In this document: piece after piece, positions 41,601-50,905 of the stretch
Layout: each line of letters begins with the position of its first letter
How positions within the stretch are numbered: position 1 is the stretch's first letter
Assembly (NCBI RefSeq): GCF_001522545.3
Contig: NC_031768.1
Span: 86,967,144 to 87,031,143, forward strand
Origin: Parus major
Lineage: Eukaryota; Chordata; Aves; Passeriformes; Paridae
Reading direction: 5' to 3'
DNA length: 64,000 nucleotides
Program-made: the position numbers and the translations under genes
Notes under the pieces: generated by a model
Seen by the model: only the letters and a program-made list of their open reading frames with translations
Told to the model about the DNA's origin: nothing
Databases searched by the model: none

Positions 41601-43023
41601 CCACGGAAAGGATGGTTGAGTCAGTGAGACTACAGAAGCAGAATACTCAGTACTCAGGGACTACAAGCTCTCTGGTCCACGGCTTTGCTGCTAGGAATCT
41701 CACGTGGCTGTCCAGCCACAGGGGTGGGGGTGTCCCCGAAAAAGAAGAAAGGCTTCAGATAAGAGAGGACGCCCGGGAAAATGAGCTGTTTCCCTGACAG
41801 ACAAGTTAAGGAAGAGTGGCTCACAGACACAGCCCAAATGAGATGGCTGAGATAGGGCAGAAGCTGGCAGACAGGTCCCTGACTGTTACTGCCAGCTACT
41901 GGTCACACGCTTCTGGAAACCGAAGCCTGCGTGGTGCCACCCGGTATTACTTGTCACCCAGGCTGGCCTTCTCCACTGTGTCTGCCGGCTGCATCCACCA
42001 CAGAGCTGGATCCTGAACAGAAATGTGCTTGTCCAGGACGCTTTAAAAGATCACATAGCACTCACAGAATCAGAGCTGAGCCCATGGCTGAAATGCCAGT
42101 TATGACAAAATCCCCTCAGTCGAGAGCCTGGAGAAGCGAAGGACTGTCCTTAGGATGGAAAAACCCCATCACCTCTTGCTGTACAAAACAGAAGTCCCTG
42201 GCAGGAACTGACTGCAGAAGGAGGTAGGAAACGGAGCAGAGATTTATCCAAATTCCTTTGAGGGCTAAAAATGAGCATACCAATGATTTTCTCCTTTGTC
42301 ACTTCCCTCACCTCTCTATTAAAAGTTACCATTCTCCCATGTTTCATAACCACTGTGCAACTACAAGATGGAAGGGAAAATATCACTACATCTAATAAAA
42401 GGGAGTAAGTGGTACAGGGAAGGGAAACATGGAAGCCTAAAGAGGTGGAAGAGGAAATTTTAAAGCTCAGCTCCAGGAGTAGGGAAGGTAAAAGACTCCG
42501 ATAAAATGACTGTCCGCTCGCTCACAAGGGTTAACTCCTAAGAGGGCTTCCTGAGGAAACTGCGGGGGTGTTGCCAGAGGAGGGGAGAAACTTTCTGAGT
42601 TTGTGTTTAAACTTGTTATCTGAAAGGCCCGTGTTTGAGGGAAACGGGGGCAGAATTCTCTCGGATCACTGGATATGCCGAGGCATTTGTGCTTCAACTA
42701 GGAGAAGGAGGCGGAGGGGAAGAACATACCTGGGCTCGTTCACTGCGCCGCCGAGATTCAGATGGGATTGGCCAGGCCGTGGTCCCCCCACACCCGGCTG
42801 TCCTGCCCTGACACCCCAGTCCCTGTGAGGTGTCCCTGGAGCCCCAGGCGCGTGGGCAGGTCCCGTTCCCCGTCCCTTGGTTAGCGAGGTCGCTCTCCCT
42901 GCGCGCCCCAGCCCAGCCCTCCAGGCAGAGGGACCGGCGGCGGGTCCCACGCTTACCTTCCTTGCCGTGCGCCTCGGGAGGAAGGAGAGCCCAGAGGAGA
43001 AGGAGCCCGAGGGAGAGCTCCAT
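10560..43023 (-). CDS. EPHA1: Ephrin type-A receptor 1, complete 18-exon gene
   Basis: EPHA1 is a single-pass receptor tyrosine kinase that binds ephrin-A ligands on neighbouring cells and signals to adhesion and the cytoskeleton. Coding exons in transcript order: 43023-42957, 39805-39738, 28182-27907, 26225-25835, 21204-21049, 20150-19818, 18617-18493, 18390-18231, 16257-16161, 15356-15301, 15028-14906, 14802-14617, 14176-14115, 13732-13523, 12940-12791, 12146-11953, 11647-11492, 10638-10560 (TGA). The sum is 2889 nt, 962 residues, with every phase matching; human is 976 residues and also has 18 exons. Start chosen at ATG 43023, which opens a signal peptide ([20 protein letters not shown]). 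The identity with EPHA1 rather than other Eph receptors rests on blocks such as [21 protein letters not shown] and [22 protein letters not shown] and DFG are intact, so the kinase should be active. No frameshift or stop seen. Confidence 0.97.
11953..14802 (-). CDS. EPHA1: EPHA1 exons 12-16: tyrosine kinase domain
   Basis: The glycine loop GEGEFGEV (616-623) spans the exon 11/12 junction. Exon 12 (14802-14617) has VAIK with K641 and [20 protein letters not shown]. Exon 13 (14176-14115) encodes [18 protein letters not shown]. Exon 14 (13732-13523) has HRDLAARN (HRD 732-734), DFG (752-754) and GTYETK with the activation-loop tyrosine. Exon 15 (12940-12791) has the APE motif and [20 protein letters not shown]. 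Exon 16 (12146-11953) finishes the C-lobe ([22 protein letters not shown]). All catalytic residues are present, so this is not a kinase-dead Eph. Confidence 0.96.
14906..16257 (-). CDS. EPHA1: EPHA1 exons 9-11: transmembrane helix and juxtamembrane segment
   Basis: Exon 9 (16257-16161) encodes the TM helix, about residues 533-555 ([20 protein letters not shown]), followed by FRRK. Exon 10 (15356-15301) adds [17 protein letters not shown], giving a strongly basic stop-transfer stretch. Exon 11 (15028-14906) carries [12 protein letters not shown] with the two conserved juxtamembrane tyrosines (Y584, Y590) whose phosphorylation relieves kinase autoinhibition in Eph receptors. Confidence 0.95.
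18231..21204 (-). CDS. EPHA1: EPHA1 exons 5-8: EGF-like Cys-rich segment and two fibronectin type III domains
   Basis: Exon 5 (21204-21049) encodes [20 protein letters not shown] and [14 protein letters not shown], the Cys-rich repeat next to the membrane-distal FN3. Exon 6 (20150-19818) encodes the whole first FN3 domain ([19 protein letters not shown], then [20 protein letters not shown]). Exons 7 and 8 (18617-18493, 18390-18231) split the second FN3 domain ([19 protein letters not shown], then [20 protein letters not shown] and EFRTLPP). One NYT glycosylation site is visible in FN3-1. Confidence 0.95.
20324..21028 (-). repeat. CR1 LINE fragment in EPHA1 intron 5
   Basis: The + strand reads 'aaatcacagaatagtttggg', 'taaatctaccctctttcagt', 'aaccattgtcccttgtgctg', 'ctcaggctgaacaatcccaa' and 'cccccagcctgtgtatccac', all hallmarks of a reverse-oriented CR1. 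It fills about 700 of the 898 bases between exons 5 and 6 and stops about 20 bases from the exon 5 donor. It has the same transcription sense as EPHA1. Confidence 0.93.
22963..23355 (-). repeat. CR1 LINE fragment, - orientation
   Basis: The + strand reads 'aatcacagaatcaattaggc', 'gatggtgactccaccacctg', 'ggcagcccactccaatgtca', 'aagaaattcttcctaatgtc' and 'agtgataaggtttcccctga'. This is a reverse-oriented CR1 3' end that abuts the CpG island downstream of it. Confidence 0.92.
23360..23990. promoter_or_regulatory. Intragenic CpG island in EPHA1 intron 4 (candidate promoter)
   Basis: Very GC-rich with dense CpG, unlike the AT-rich introns around it. It contains several GC boxes on either strand (ggggcggg, ccccgccc, ccccgcc) and, on the + strand, a donor-like gaccgccg|gtgagga near 23670. 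No EPHA1 exon or recognisable protein lies in it; the long open frames here follow from base composition. It could start an antisense transcript or a truncated EPHA1 transcript. Function is inferred. Confidence 0.6.
25835..28182 (-). CDS. EPHA1: EPHA1 exons 3-4: ephrin-binding domain and start of Cys-rich region
   Basis: Exon 3 (28182-27907, residues 46-137) begins [19 protein letters not shown], with an NGT glycosylation site at N54, and includes [24 protein letters not shown] and [10 protein letters not shown]. Exon 4 (26225-25835, residues 138-267) continues [36 protein letters not shown] and [19 protein letters not shown]. The acceptor of exon 3 was placed at ctgggagcag|TGG because that restores the human-like G-WSE join in phase with exon 2. 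Confidence 0.95.
27838..27879. repeat. 19-bp near-tandem duplication
   Basis: ttaagctgaaagatatgac occurs at 27838-27856 and again at 27861-27879, period 23. It lies in EPHA1 intron 3, about 30 bases beyond the donor of exon 3. Confidence 0.9.
30016..30055. repeat. A-rich AAAAT-type microsatellite
   Basis: Run of A with interspersed single T (aaaataaaataaaaataaaa pattern) in EPHA1 intron 2. Confidence 0.85.
30805..30880 (-). repeat. Short CR1 3' tail, - orientation
   Basis: 'gattcagaatcacagaagga', 'gggatggaaaggacccttgg' and 'agatcttctagtccaattcc' match the reverse complement of the CR1 3' end. Only the terminal about 75 bases remain. Confidence 0.8.
36657..36765 (-). repeat. Degenerate CR1 3' tail, - orientation
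   Basis: 'aaagatttaggtgggaaaag', 'aactccaatcccctgttcag' and 'tcaaagccaggctg' resemble a diverged reverse CR1 end. Boundaries approximate. Confidence 0.55.
38664..38707. repeat. 22-bp perfect tandem duplication
   Basis: The unit gccagtagaggagaatctca plus ct occurs twice in tandem (38664-38685, 38686-38707), followed by another gcc. It lies in EPHA1 intron 2. Confidence 0.9.
40550..40603 (+). repeat. Inverted duplication, left arm (54 bp)
   Basis: The reverse complement of this stretch is identical over 54 bases to 42249-42302. The arm begins gtgacaaaggagaaaatcat and ends ctcaaaggaatttg. Flanking bases do not match on either side. See the matching right arm. Confidence 0.9.
42249..42302 (-). 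repeat. Inverted duplication, right arm (54 bp)
   Basis: The arm begins caaattcctttgagggctaa and ends tctcctttgtcac. It is identical to the reverse complement of 40550-40603, about 1.65 kb away in the same intron. Confidence 0.9.
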
Positions 43024-43410
43024 CCCGCCGCTGCAGGTGCTCAGCCCCGGGCTGGCCGGAGAGGGGGCCCGGCTCGCAGCCCCCGCCGGCTCCGGCCTCC
43101 GTGCCCGGGCTGCTGCGGGCAGCGCATGGGCCTCTCCCGCAGCCTCCCGAGCGCGGCGCGCACGTTGCACAAGCGCCCGCCTGGCCCACGGTGGTGATGA
43201 AAGATCAAGGCGAGTGGGTGGAGAAGCCTTACTGCCTTTACCTGTTCTAAGGGGCTGGTCACAGACTTCCCATCTGGCAGGCAAATAAACCCACCTTAAA
43301 GGCAGCCACCTCTTTCCTGGGAGCCTCCCTCCACCTTTGCTCCACTCCCGTAAGAGGCTCCCGATTGCCACCTCCTGGGCAGCCCTCGCCATCCTTCCCG
43401 GTCCCGCCGG
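42660..43410 (-). promoter_or_regulatory. EPHA1: EPHA1 promoter CpG island
   Basis: GC- and CpG-dense block centred on EPHA1 exon 1 and its 5' flank, with no obvious TATA box. The start codon lies at 43021-43023 and the 5'UTR/TSS should fall between there and about 43400. The exact TSS cannot be read from the sequence. Confidence 0.7.
42957..43023 (-). CDS. EPHA1: EPHA1 exon 1: start codon and signal peptide
   Basis: 67 nt, 22 codons plus one base. A short acidic start (ME) precedes a leucine-rich core, then PPEAHG as probable signal-peptidase site, then KE at the mature end (human has ARAKEV). The donor is G|gtaagc. Exon 2 (39738-39805) continues with [18 protein letters not shown], equivalent to human [18 protein letters not shown]. 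Confidence 0.94.
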
Positions 43411-43429
43411 CCCTGGCAATGGCTTTCAA

Positions 43430-43653
43430 CTGAAATTTTAGGAAGAAATTCTTCAGGGTGGTGAAGCACTGGAAGAGGTTGCCCAGGGAGGTTGTGGTTA
43501 TTCCATCCCTGGAAGTGTTCAAGGCCAGATTGGATGGAGCCGTGGAGCAGTCTGGTCAAGTGGAAGGTCTAGTTCCAACCCCCATGGCAGGGCAGTTGGA
43601 CATAGATGATCTTCCAGGTCTCTTCCAAGCCAAACCATTCTGTGGTTCTGTGA
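43430..43653 (+). repeat. CR1 LINE 3' end, + orientation
   Basis: 'aggaagaaattcttcagggt', 'tgaagcactggaagaggttg', 'atccctggaagtgttcaagg' and the terminal 'aaaccattctgtggttctgt' match the CR1 3' end. It lies about 410 bases upstream of the EPHA1 start codon, pointing away from the gene. Confidence 0.93.
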
Positions 43654-44124
43654 GCTATGATAATGGGGCTAAAACCACTGAGCCATCCTCGCTGCATATG
43701 TTTAGGAAACCCATCTGTACACAGGGACAGTGGCCCATTTAATTCTCAAGTATGTGACAGATCGACAGGGATACCACTTTGTCTGGCAGAATTACTGTTT
43801 TTCATTTAGAAAGGTCCTCAGCACTGATGGACAGTGGTTGCTTTTCAGCAAAGAAGAAATCATGGGAGAGGAAGCAAGCTAGAAGGATTCTTTCTCTGGG
43901 TAGGAAGACCTCATGTGACTTTCAGTTCTCTTCCTGAGGGACATAAATATGAAAGAACTTGCCTTTGTTCTGTCTCTTCTGGCATCCATCAAGGATGTTA
44001 CTCCCACCCATACACATCTATTATACCCCTCCCCGTAAAATACAGATGGTATTATTACACTTACATTTGCTGTACGGCTGCATTCCTCCTGCTCTCTTCC
44101 TCCCCCTCCTCCTCCCCAAGGAAG

Positions 44125-44320
44125 GCTAAAGAAAGGACCTTGTCAGGTTGCACGGAGAGGCTGGGGGATCTCCACCCTTGGAGATGTTCCAGATTTGCCA
44201 GGACACAGCCACGAAGAACACAGCCACGTCTGGAATCAGCCCTGCTCTGAGCAGCATTTGGGACTGTGGACTCTCTGAGGGCCCTTGCATCCAATCTTTC
44301 TGTGAATTCTGTGATTTTCA
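44125..44320 (+). repeat. CR1 LINE 3' tail, + orientation
   Basis: 'ccacccttggagatgttcca', 'cagccctgctctgagcagca' and the end 'caatctttctgtgaattctgt' correspond to a diverged CR1 3' end. Confidence 0.75.
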
Positions 44321-45592
44321 AACCATCCATCTTGAGAAAGCAAGATCTATCCCATGATTTCTGAACATAGGCAAGAAAAATTTCAGAACAAATGGTTACA
44401 ATACTAAACTTTAAATTTTATGTAGCACACGAAGTAAAATATAAGTGCAAATAATTTAAATGTAAATGGCATTCAAAGTAGTAGTACCTTAAATTTTTTA
44501 CACTTTAATCTTGTCTAAAGTTCTCTTTATCAGTCCAAAGTGCTAAGTCTCAAACTTTTGTGCTTATGTTTCCCCCACATTTGAATGACTCCCATTGCAA
44601 GAGTCATATAAGATTTTTTGGTTTACAACCGATACCTTGAGTTTGTGCCAGGGGGATGTGTTCATTTAGGTCTTCATTTGTACAATTCTGTGCCTTCTTC
44701 GATCTGCGATGTAGCAGTGGGGCAGACAGACCCACAGCTACCTTCTCTGTGATGGAATGACATAGACAAGGCCTACATAGATGTGAAATGGGGAAGAACC
44801 CTTTGCAACTGGAGAATAAGGCTCTAGGGCAGGCCAGGAGCTCATGTCCTTCCTAAGGCAACAGAAAAAGCCAAAACAACAAACAGTGTTGAGGCCTGAC
44901 AGCTGAGGTTCCTCAGGGCTAACAGAGTTTGCATCTGTAAAATCCCAGAAGTGACAAGTTCTGGAGTGAAGAGCCTTGGGATGTTCTATCTCCATTTTAC
45001 TGGTGTACAGATGCTCAGAACATTTGATCTAAGGAGTAGACAGAAAGCAATTTACTTTGGTTCACTGGAGAACATGGCCTAAAAAAATATTACTTTATTT
45101 TTCTCCCTCTTGTAATGTTGGTAGGTGGGGATCTGCAATTGGGGCTTTCCAGATAGTGGTGGTCAGAAATAATATGTATTGCTTTGTGGTTTTTCAGATT
45201 AGAGAGCACCTAGTGTAGCTCACAATCAGAATTTGTGTCCAATGACAGTGAAACAAAATATGATCTAATGTTACAGCAGGATCAGGAGCTGAAGAAAATC
45301 TATGAACATGTGGGAGCACACAGAAGTAAAAACACCAAATGCCTTGAACTTTGCTGGTATCTCTAAAAGCTCTGCTAGATTGCTTTCCTGTGTGTCCTCT
45401 GCACCAAAATGAAGATCCAAAGGGAAGAAGAGGAAATCTACACAGAAGCTGTAGCCAGTAGAGTGAGTAACACACGTGCATTTTAATACAACTCTGCTGA
45501 GTATTTAATTGGCAGTGTTATTCTGTTTGTGCACTGCAAGTTTGGATTTTGTCTTTGGAAATTGTTGGGCAAAACTAATTCCCTGACTGTCT

Positions 45593-45672
45593 AGAAAAAA
45601 AACACAAACAAAAACATGAACAGCCAACAACTAAAACAAACAAATCCCAAACAAACAACAAATAAACAAAAC
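45593..45672. repeat. A-rich (CAAA)n-like tract
   Basis: Long run of A with scattered C (aacaaacaaa units: acaaacaaatcccaaacaaa and similar). Confidence 0.8.
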
Positions 45673-47059
45673 TGAAAGAACTTAATTTAAAATATCTTTT
45701 TATGTTTTGTTTACAACCATATTCTGTGATTTACATCTCCACAGCCTCTCACTCTCATGGCTTCTCAGGGAGCATCCTGTCTCTGTCATGCATTTTGGTG
45801 TTACGAAGTTAACTGTGTCTTTTCAGCTCACTCTCAGCAGGTCTTTGGGCTGAATCTCATCCTGTCTTTTTTGTCCCTCTGAGTATTTCTGAATTGCAGG
45901 CCAGATTTTTTCCTTCCATTTCCCAGTATCCTGTTTTCAGTATCGCTGTGATTATGTATCCAGCTGGAAAATATCACCACACAACACACCTGGGCTTTCC
46001 TCCTACAGCTATGTGGGCTTGTGGTGAGGGAAGTGAGGAGGAAGGCTGTGCACCAGGTCTTGTTTTAATGTGCTGTTGGGAAAGTCAAAGGGCACTCCCA
46101 AGGCTGAGTTGGGACGTGCTTCTTTTGAACTGCAGTTCAGACAGAACTGTCTCATATGATTCTTACAAATTGTTTACTGTGTTTGCTGCTCCTCATATTT
46201 TAAAATGAGTTTCACCGTTGTGCTGTTGAATGTCCTTACAGATGATAAATGAAACAGAACCTAGAAATAATCTCTGGAGTTTCTCACTTGATATTACTTC
46301 TCAAATTATCAAAGCATCCTTTTGGTACTGATAACTGGAATCTGTGCATCCTGAACTGGCTTTCAGTAAGGTGTCATAGTAACATAGATGTATACATCTT
46401 CCAGGGGCCTCAAACTCTTTTTGCAACAAGCCCACTTCAGTCTAAAGGAGAAACTTGCTCTTACTCTGTGGTTTCTGATTCACTCCTTTTATCCACATCT
46501 CTACAACTCTGAGAATAATCTATGACAGCTCTGTAGAGCGTAAGATATGCTCTATTTCAATGTCTTATTCCCTGTAGAGAACTTACGCTTTCTGTCCCTT
46601 ATTTCTCACCTGCATGACCACAGTTAAATATTCTAGCATTTTAATTTTTATCTTAGAAGGTTTTCTGGCTCTACTCCACCAGCAATTATCTCATGATATT
46701 TCAAACAGCTGACTTCAGACTGTTTTTCTGCAGAAAATAGACTCCTACCATTTAGTGGTTAAGCTGTTTAATTAGCTTTGTATATGGACATTTTTCATTC
46801 AGAAACTCAGATTTTATTTTAAATAGATATTTTAAACTCCTATGAAGGAGCACAGGTAGCTCCTCTGGATCACAAAACAGCCACCCCTATGTTAGAGACA
46901 TGAGGACCTGACTGCACAAGTAGTCAAGCTGGTTATCTTTCTCCCTTGAGAAGAATAACAAGGGCAAGGGAATGAGTGAAGCTGATAGAGACAAGGCGTA
47001 GATCTGAGTTTTCGTACACAGAAGGAGCAGGGGCCACTCCCTTGTTCTTCCTCACATAT

Positions 47060-47175
47060 GTAGAGATAAACACCCTTGGAGATGTACAAGCTTTGCTTGA
47101 AAGGCCCTGAGCAACCTGACGCAGTTTTGCAGTGAGCAGGTATTTAGGCTAAAGACCTCCAGTCATCCCTCCCCA
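47060..47175 (+). repeat. Worn CR1 3' tail, + orientation
   Basis: 'aacacccttggagatgtaca', 'aggccctgagcaacctgacg' and 'tttaggctaaagacctccag' resemble the CR1 end in sequence order. Boundaries approximate. Confidence 0.65.
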
Positions 47176-48956
47176 CATTAACCTTTTGCTCATTCAGCTC
47201 ATCATTGGTAGATGAGCAATCACATCTTCTTCCACCAGGAATGTAGACAATCCCTTACCTGGGCTCCAGTCAAAACTGGGGGGTAGCTCCCCAAATAAAT
47301 CTTCCACCTAACAGAGATGTCATACAGTACATGGACTGGAAGAAGTCCGGTATTCCTGAATGAAACTCCACTTACCTGATCATCAGCAACGCACTAATAG
47401 GTGTTTCTCTACCTACTGGTGCCCTGGCTGGACACCTGATCAGAGAGAGAAGCATGTTTGCACTGCTGCCTGAACTGCAGGCTTGCTGGCTTCTGTCTCT
47501 GCATAAGCTTATCCTGCCACGCTCTGCCATGCTCTTATTTGGCTTTCAAAACAGGACTGAGTTAAATTATTACACCATCCTGCAAATGAGGGGGAGGACC
47601 TTGCTTTTGCGGAGAAATGACCCGAGATAATTCTCTGGCTGCATTCTCCCAGCCCTGCTCCCCCTCGCGCTGCAGTGGCTGCGGAGCCCCAGAGGTCCCG
47701 GCCGCCTCCAGGAGAGCAGCCAAACAGGGCTTCGCTTGTGCTGAGGTGAGACATTTTGTATGGACAAGAGGAAAGCAATGAAAACCAAGTCATAATAGAA
47801 TCTGATTCATTCTCCTAATCATAAAACTTCCATAAGTGGTACAAATCTGGGTCACAAGAGTTAGGTACTTTATATTACAGTATTCCAGCACATTATATAC
47901 TTGGAAATCCAAAAAGCGCAGTTCTACACTTAACACTTCTCTTTGAGAGCACATTCTCTCTGGGCACATGTAAAGATATTTATTTATCTTGGTGACATTC
48001 AGATTTCACAAGAGGATTCAATTTCTCTTTGAGCATTACTAACACAACAGTATGTGTGATAAACATGAAATCTGACCCAGATAAATTTGATTTCTAGTAG
48101 AGATGCTGATGACTTATCCCACTACATTATAAAAAAGTAAGATTATAATATTTTTAGCAGTTGAATCAAAGCTCAAAATATAGCAATAGTAACCTCTAAA
48201 TGGCAAACACATACTTCTCTGTTATTTGCCATTTGGTCATATTTTCTAGCTGTTCTTTACCACTCTTGGGTTAATTATGTTCAGGCATCTAACTGACACT
48301 AATAAAGCTTTTCTAAAGTGCAAAAAAACCATACCACTAGTCACTTAGATAGTGTGATTTTAAATTTATTTTTTCTATTCTTACAGGTGAATTAAGTGTT
48401 AATCAATCTTTTATTTTCTGGGGGTTTACAACAGGTATTTTAAATCTTTTATGTTTGTTTCTAATCTGTTTATTCAAGGTATTTTTATGGTCCTCTTCTT
48501 AACAAATTACAGTTGCCTCCACAATCTAAACACAAGAAGCTTGCCCATATTTGTTGCTGTTGTAGCTTGATCCTGATGTTGAGGAGTTGTCCAGTGCAGA
48601 ACTGAAATAGCTTCCACTGGTCACTGTGTTAGAAAACACCATTCTCCCTGAGAGGTTTCAAGGTGGACATCAGCAGAAGGTTTTTGAAACAGACACCTTG
48701 CAGGTGGAAGGAGGGCATTGAACGTGTTAACATCTTCCCAACTCACTGCCAACTCTATTCCCTGTTCAGCCTCCCACTTGATTTTTTGAAACTTGAACTC
48801 TTTAATTAAATCAAAACATGAAAACTAAAATGAATGCTGAGAGCAACTGTACACCAAAACCACAATGAAACACAACCCAGATTTTAGGAGACCTGATTTT
48901 CAGCAATGACTAGGCTAGAGGCCATATGCTGCTGAGCCATCAGGTCTTCCCTCAAC

Positions 48957-49032
48957 TTTACATGCCAATTTGTAGAACCAGACGGTCTTACATCTTTACA
49001 TACCAATTTGTAAAACCAGACTGTCTCATATT
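48957..49032. repeat. 38-bp imperfect tandem duplication
   Basis: Units 48957-48994 and 48995-49032 share tttacat.ccaatttgta.aaccagac.gtct with a few substitutions. Confidence 0.85.
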
Positions 49033-50535
49033 CCTGCACTTATGCAGGTGAAGCCAAGGGTACACAATGAGTGGGTATCGACCTTCCCAGTCTCACTTTT
49101 TCCTGGACTTGCTTGGAAGTCAACTGAGAACAATAGGATCTTTAGAGCCAAGAGCTTTAGGTTAGGGATACAGTGCTGGAATTATTAATAACACCTTCAG
49201 TCAGCTTTTTGATGTGGAGGTGCTTGTAGGGCAAGGTGAAACTAATTCTGAAACCAACCAGCTGGCAGGAACTTCACCTCATTCTTCAGCTCCACTTTGG
49301 TCTCCTGATTAGTTTTTGTCCTATGTTCCTGGTTGCTTCCTGAAACAATCCATTAAAGGAAACTTAAGGCCTGTGGAACAACGAAGTTGATAAATAAAAA
49401 GCTTGTAGAAATGTTTCATTCTGTGGATAAATGGCAGATTATTTAAGTATATTTCTTTCCTATTAGCTTGTTTATGGGGTTGTGGACTGTATCTGTTTTA
49501 TATCATATCAGATTTTATATGCTGAACATATAATTTCATATAATAGTAAAAAACAATCACAGGAAGTACTCATCTCTCTTCTTTTGTAAGTCTTCTATCT
49601 ATAAAATTCTGCAAGAGAAACTCCTATAGCATTCTAGCCTTTATAACAGTGAAGTATGTAAATAGTAAAGCACAGTAAATATTGCTCCTTTGGCACGTCC
49701 ATAATAAACATCAGAAACAGAGACCTTTCCTCAATAAAGAAAATCTTTGACAACACTTCACCCTCATGATACTAACATATATTTTCTAGGTTTACAACTA
49801 AGCCCACATCCATTTCATTTTACAACTCTATTGTTATAGATAGCTATATTAATATCACCTTTCTGCTTCAGATCAAAGGAAAAGAAATATCTGTGTAAAT
49901 ATAAGATTATTTGCAGGTTTCTAATCTTTTAAGGAACATGAAAGAAAGGAAGGCTGGTGGACTCACTTTCCATGTAAGCTGAAACAGACAGGATGTGATA
50001 ACATGACTTTGTCAAGGGAGGATAAATACACTGAAATCTCTTTCATGCTCTTAAAACTGGACTTTTGCCAATTTATTCCACTTTCCTTACCCATAATAGA
50101 AACAAATCCCCTAAATAAACTTTTTTGTATTTATACTCCTAGGAAAATAAGGATTTTAATTTAATGCAAGTGCATTTAATTCTTTTAGGAGATTAATTAT
50201 TTATAGGAGCAACTTTTAGGAAATGTCTTACCCTGGATTTCCAGCAAACCATAATAGTGTGGAGAAAAAAGAAAATTAAAACAAAGCATTTTTCACTGGT
50301 TTCTCAAGGAACCACCTTGAAATATCTCCTTGGAACCTCTTTCAGTGGCATGTACCATGCAAGGCTCTGGACCTTGAGTACCCTGAATGCTGCCCAAAGT
50401 CTGTCATCATCCTCGAAACTCTCTTCATTTTTGAGAACGTGGACAGCACTGATGTGATCTTACAGGTTGAACTCTTACAGGCTGGGCTCTGATGCTCCAC
50501 CATTGATAAGATCTGTATTCTCACACAGTGCTTGC

Positions 50536-50905
50536 TCAGGGCCGCCTTTACGAAATTAATTGCAAAGGTGAATACTATGTTTTTATGGCTGTGTAAACCA
50601 TGAAATGATTCTTAGTGATGTCCTAATTGGTTTCACTGGAAAACTTCATGACATCTATGTTTGCCAGGTCTCAGGTCTCTGCAACCTGGGGAATGCAAGC
50701 ATTCTTCTTCCAAGAAAGGACAAGACTATTTGTGAAATGCAGGTACCCAGCAGTACTCATTCACTGGGGAGTCTTGAATCCCTACCCAGCCCAAAAAATT
50801 ACAACACCCATGGAAAGATCTTTTCCATATCCATCTTCTGTTGGAGGTGGAATGTGCACTTGTCAAAATCTGCACTGCCTGACTGGATCCTGCTGTTCCC
50901 TATGA
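50536..50905 (+). pseudogene. Decayed PIF/Harbinger-type transposase remnant
   Basis: Across three frames in order, the translation reads like the DDE_4 core of Harbinger transposases. First YEINCKGEYYVFMAV (about 50541-50585) parallels the 'N-KG-y-...-MaV' block. After a frame break, ILSDVLIGFTGKLHDIYVCQ (from 50608) parallels 'f.dv.vGwPG..HDarv' and carries the second catalytic Asp in its HD. In another frame, WGVLNPYP (50765-50788) parallels 'PWLMKPYP'. In the third frame, VECA (50847-50858, followed by LVK) parallels 'VECAFGRLK' with the catalytic Glu. At least two frame breaks and internal stops make it non-functional. This call rests on motif order from memory of the family, not on a search. 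It could be a retrocopy of a domesticated Harbinger gene instead. Confidence 0.5.

Larger units (their letters stand above)
39806..42956 (-). other. EPHA1: EPHA1 intron 1
   Basis: No coding exon recognised. It contains both arms of a perfect 54-bp inverted duplication (40550-40603 and 42249-42302). GC content rises toward exon 1 as the promoter CpG island is entered. Confidence 0.7.

Noticed and set aside
42694..43419. - strand open frame of 241 codons over the EPHA1 promoter island
   Set aside because: It reads through EPHA1 exon 1 and its donor into intron 1. The signal-peptide exon with GT donor explains the coding part; the rest is GC-rich non-coding.
48540..48770. Possible CR1 fragment
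   Set aside because: A few words resemble CR1 but the order of markers is not kept and there is no recognisable tail.
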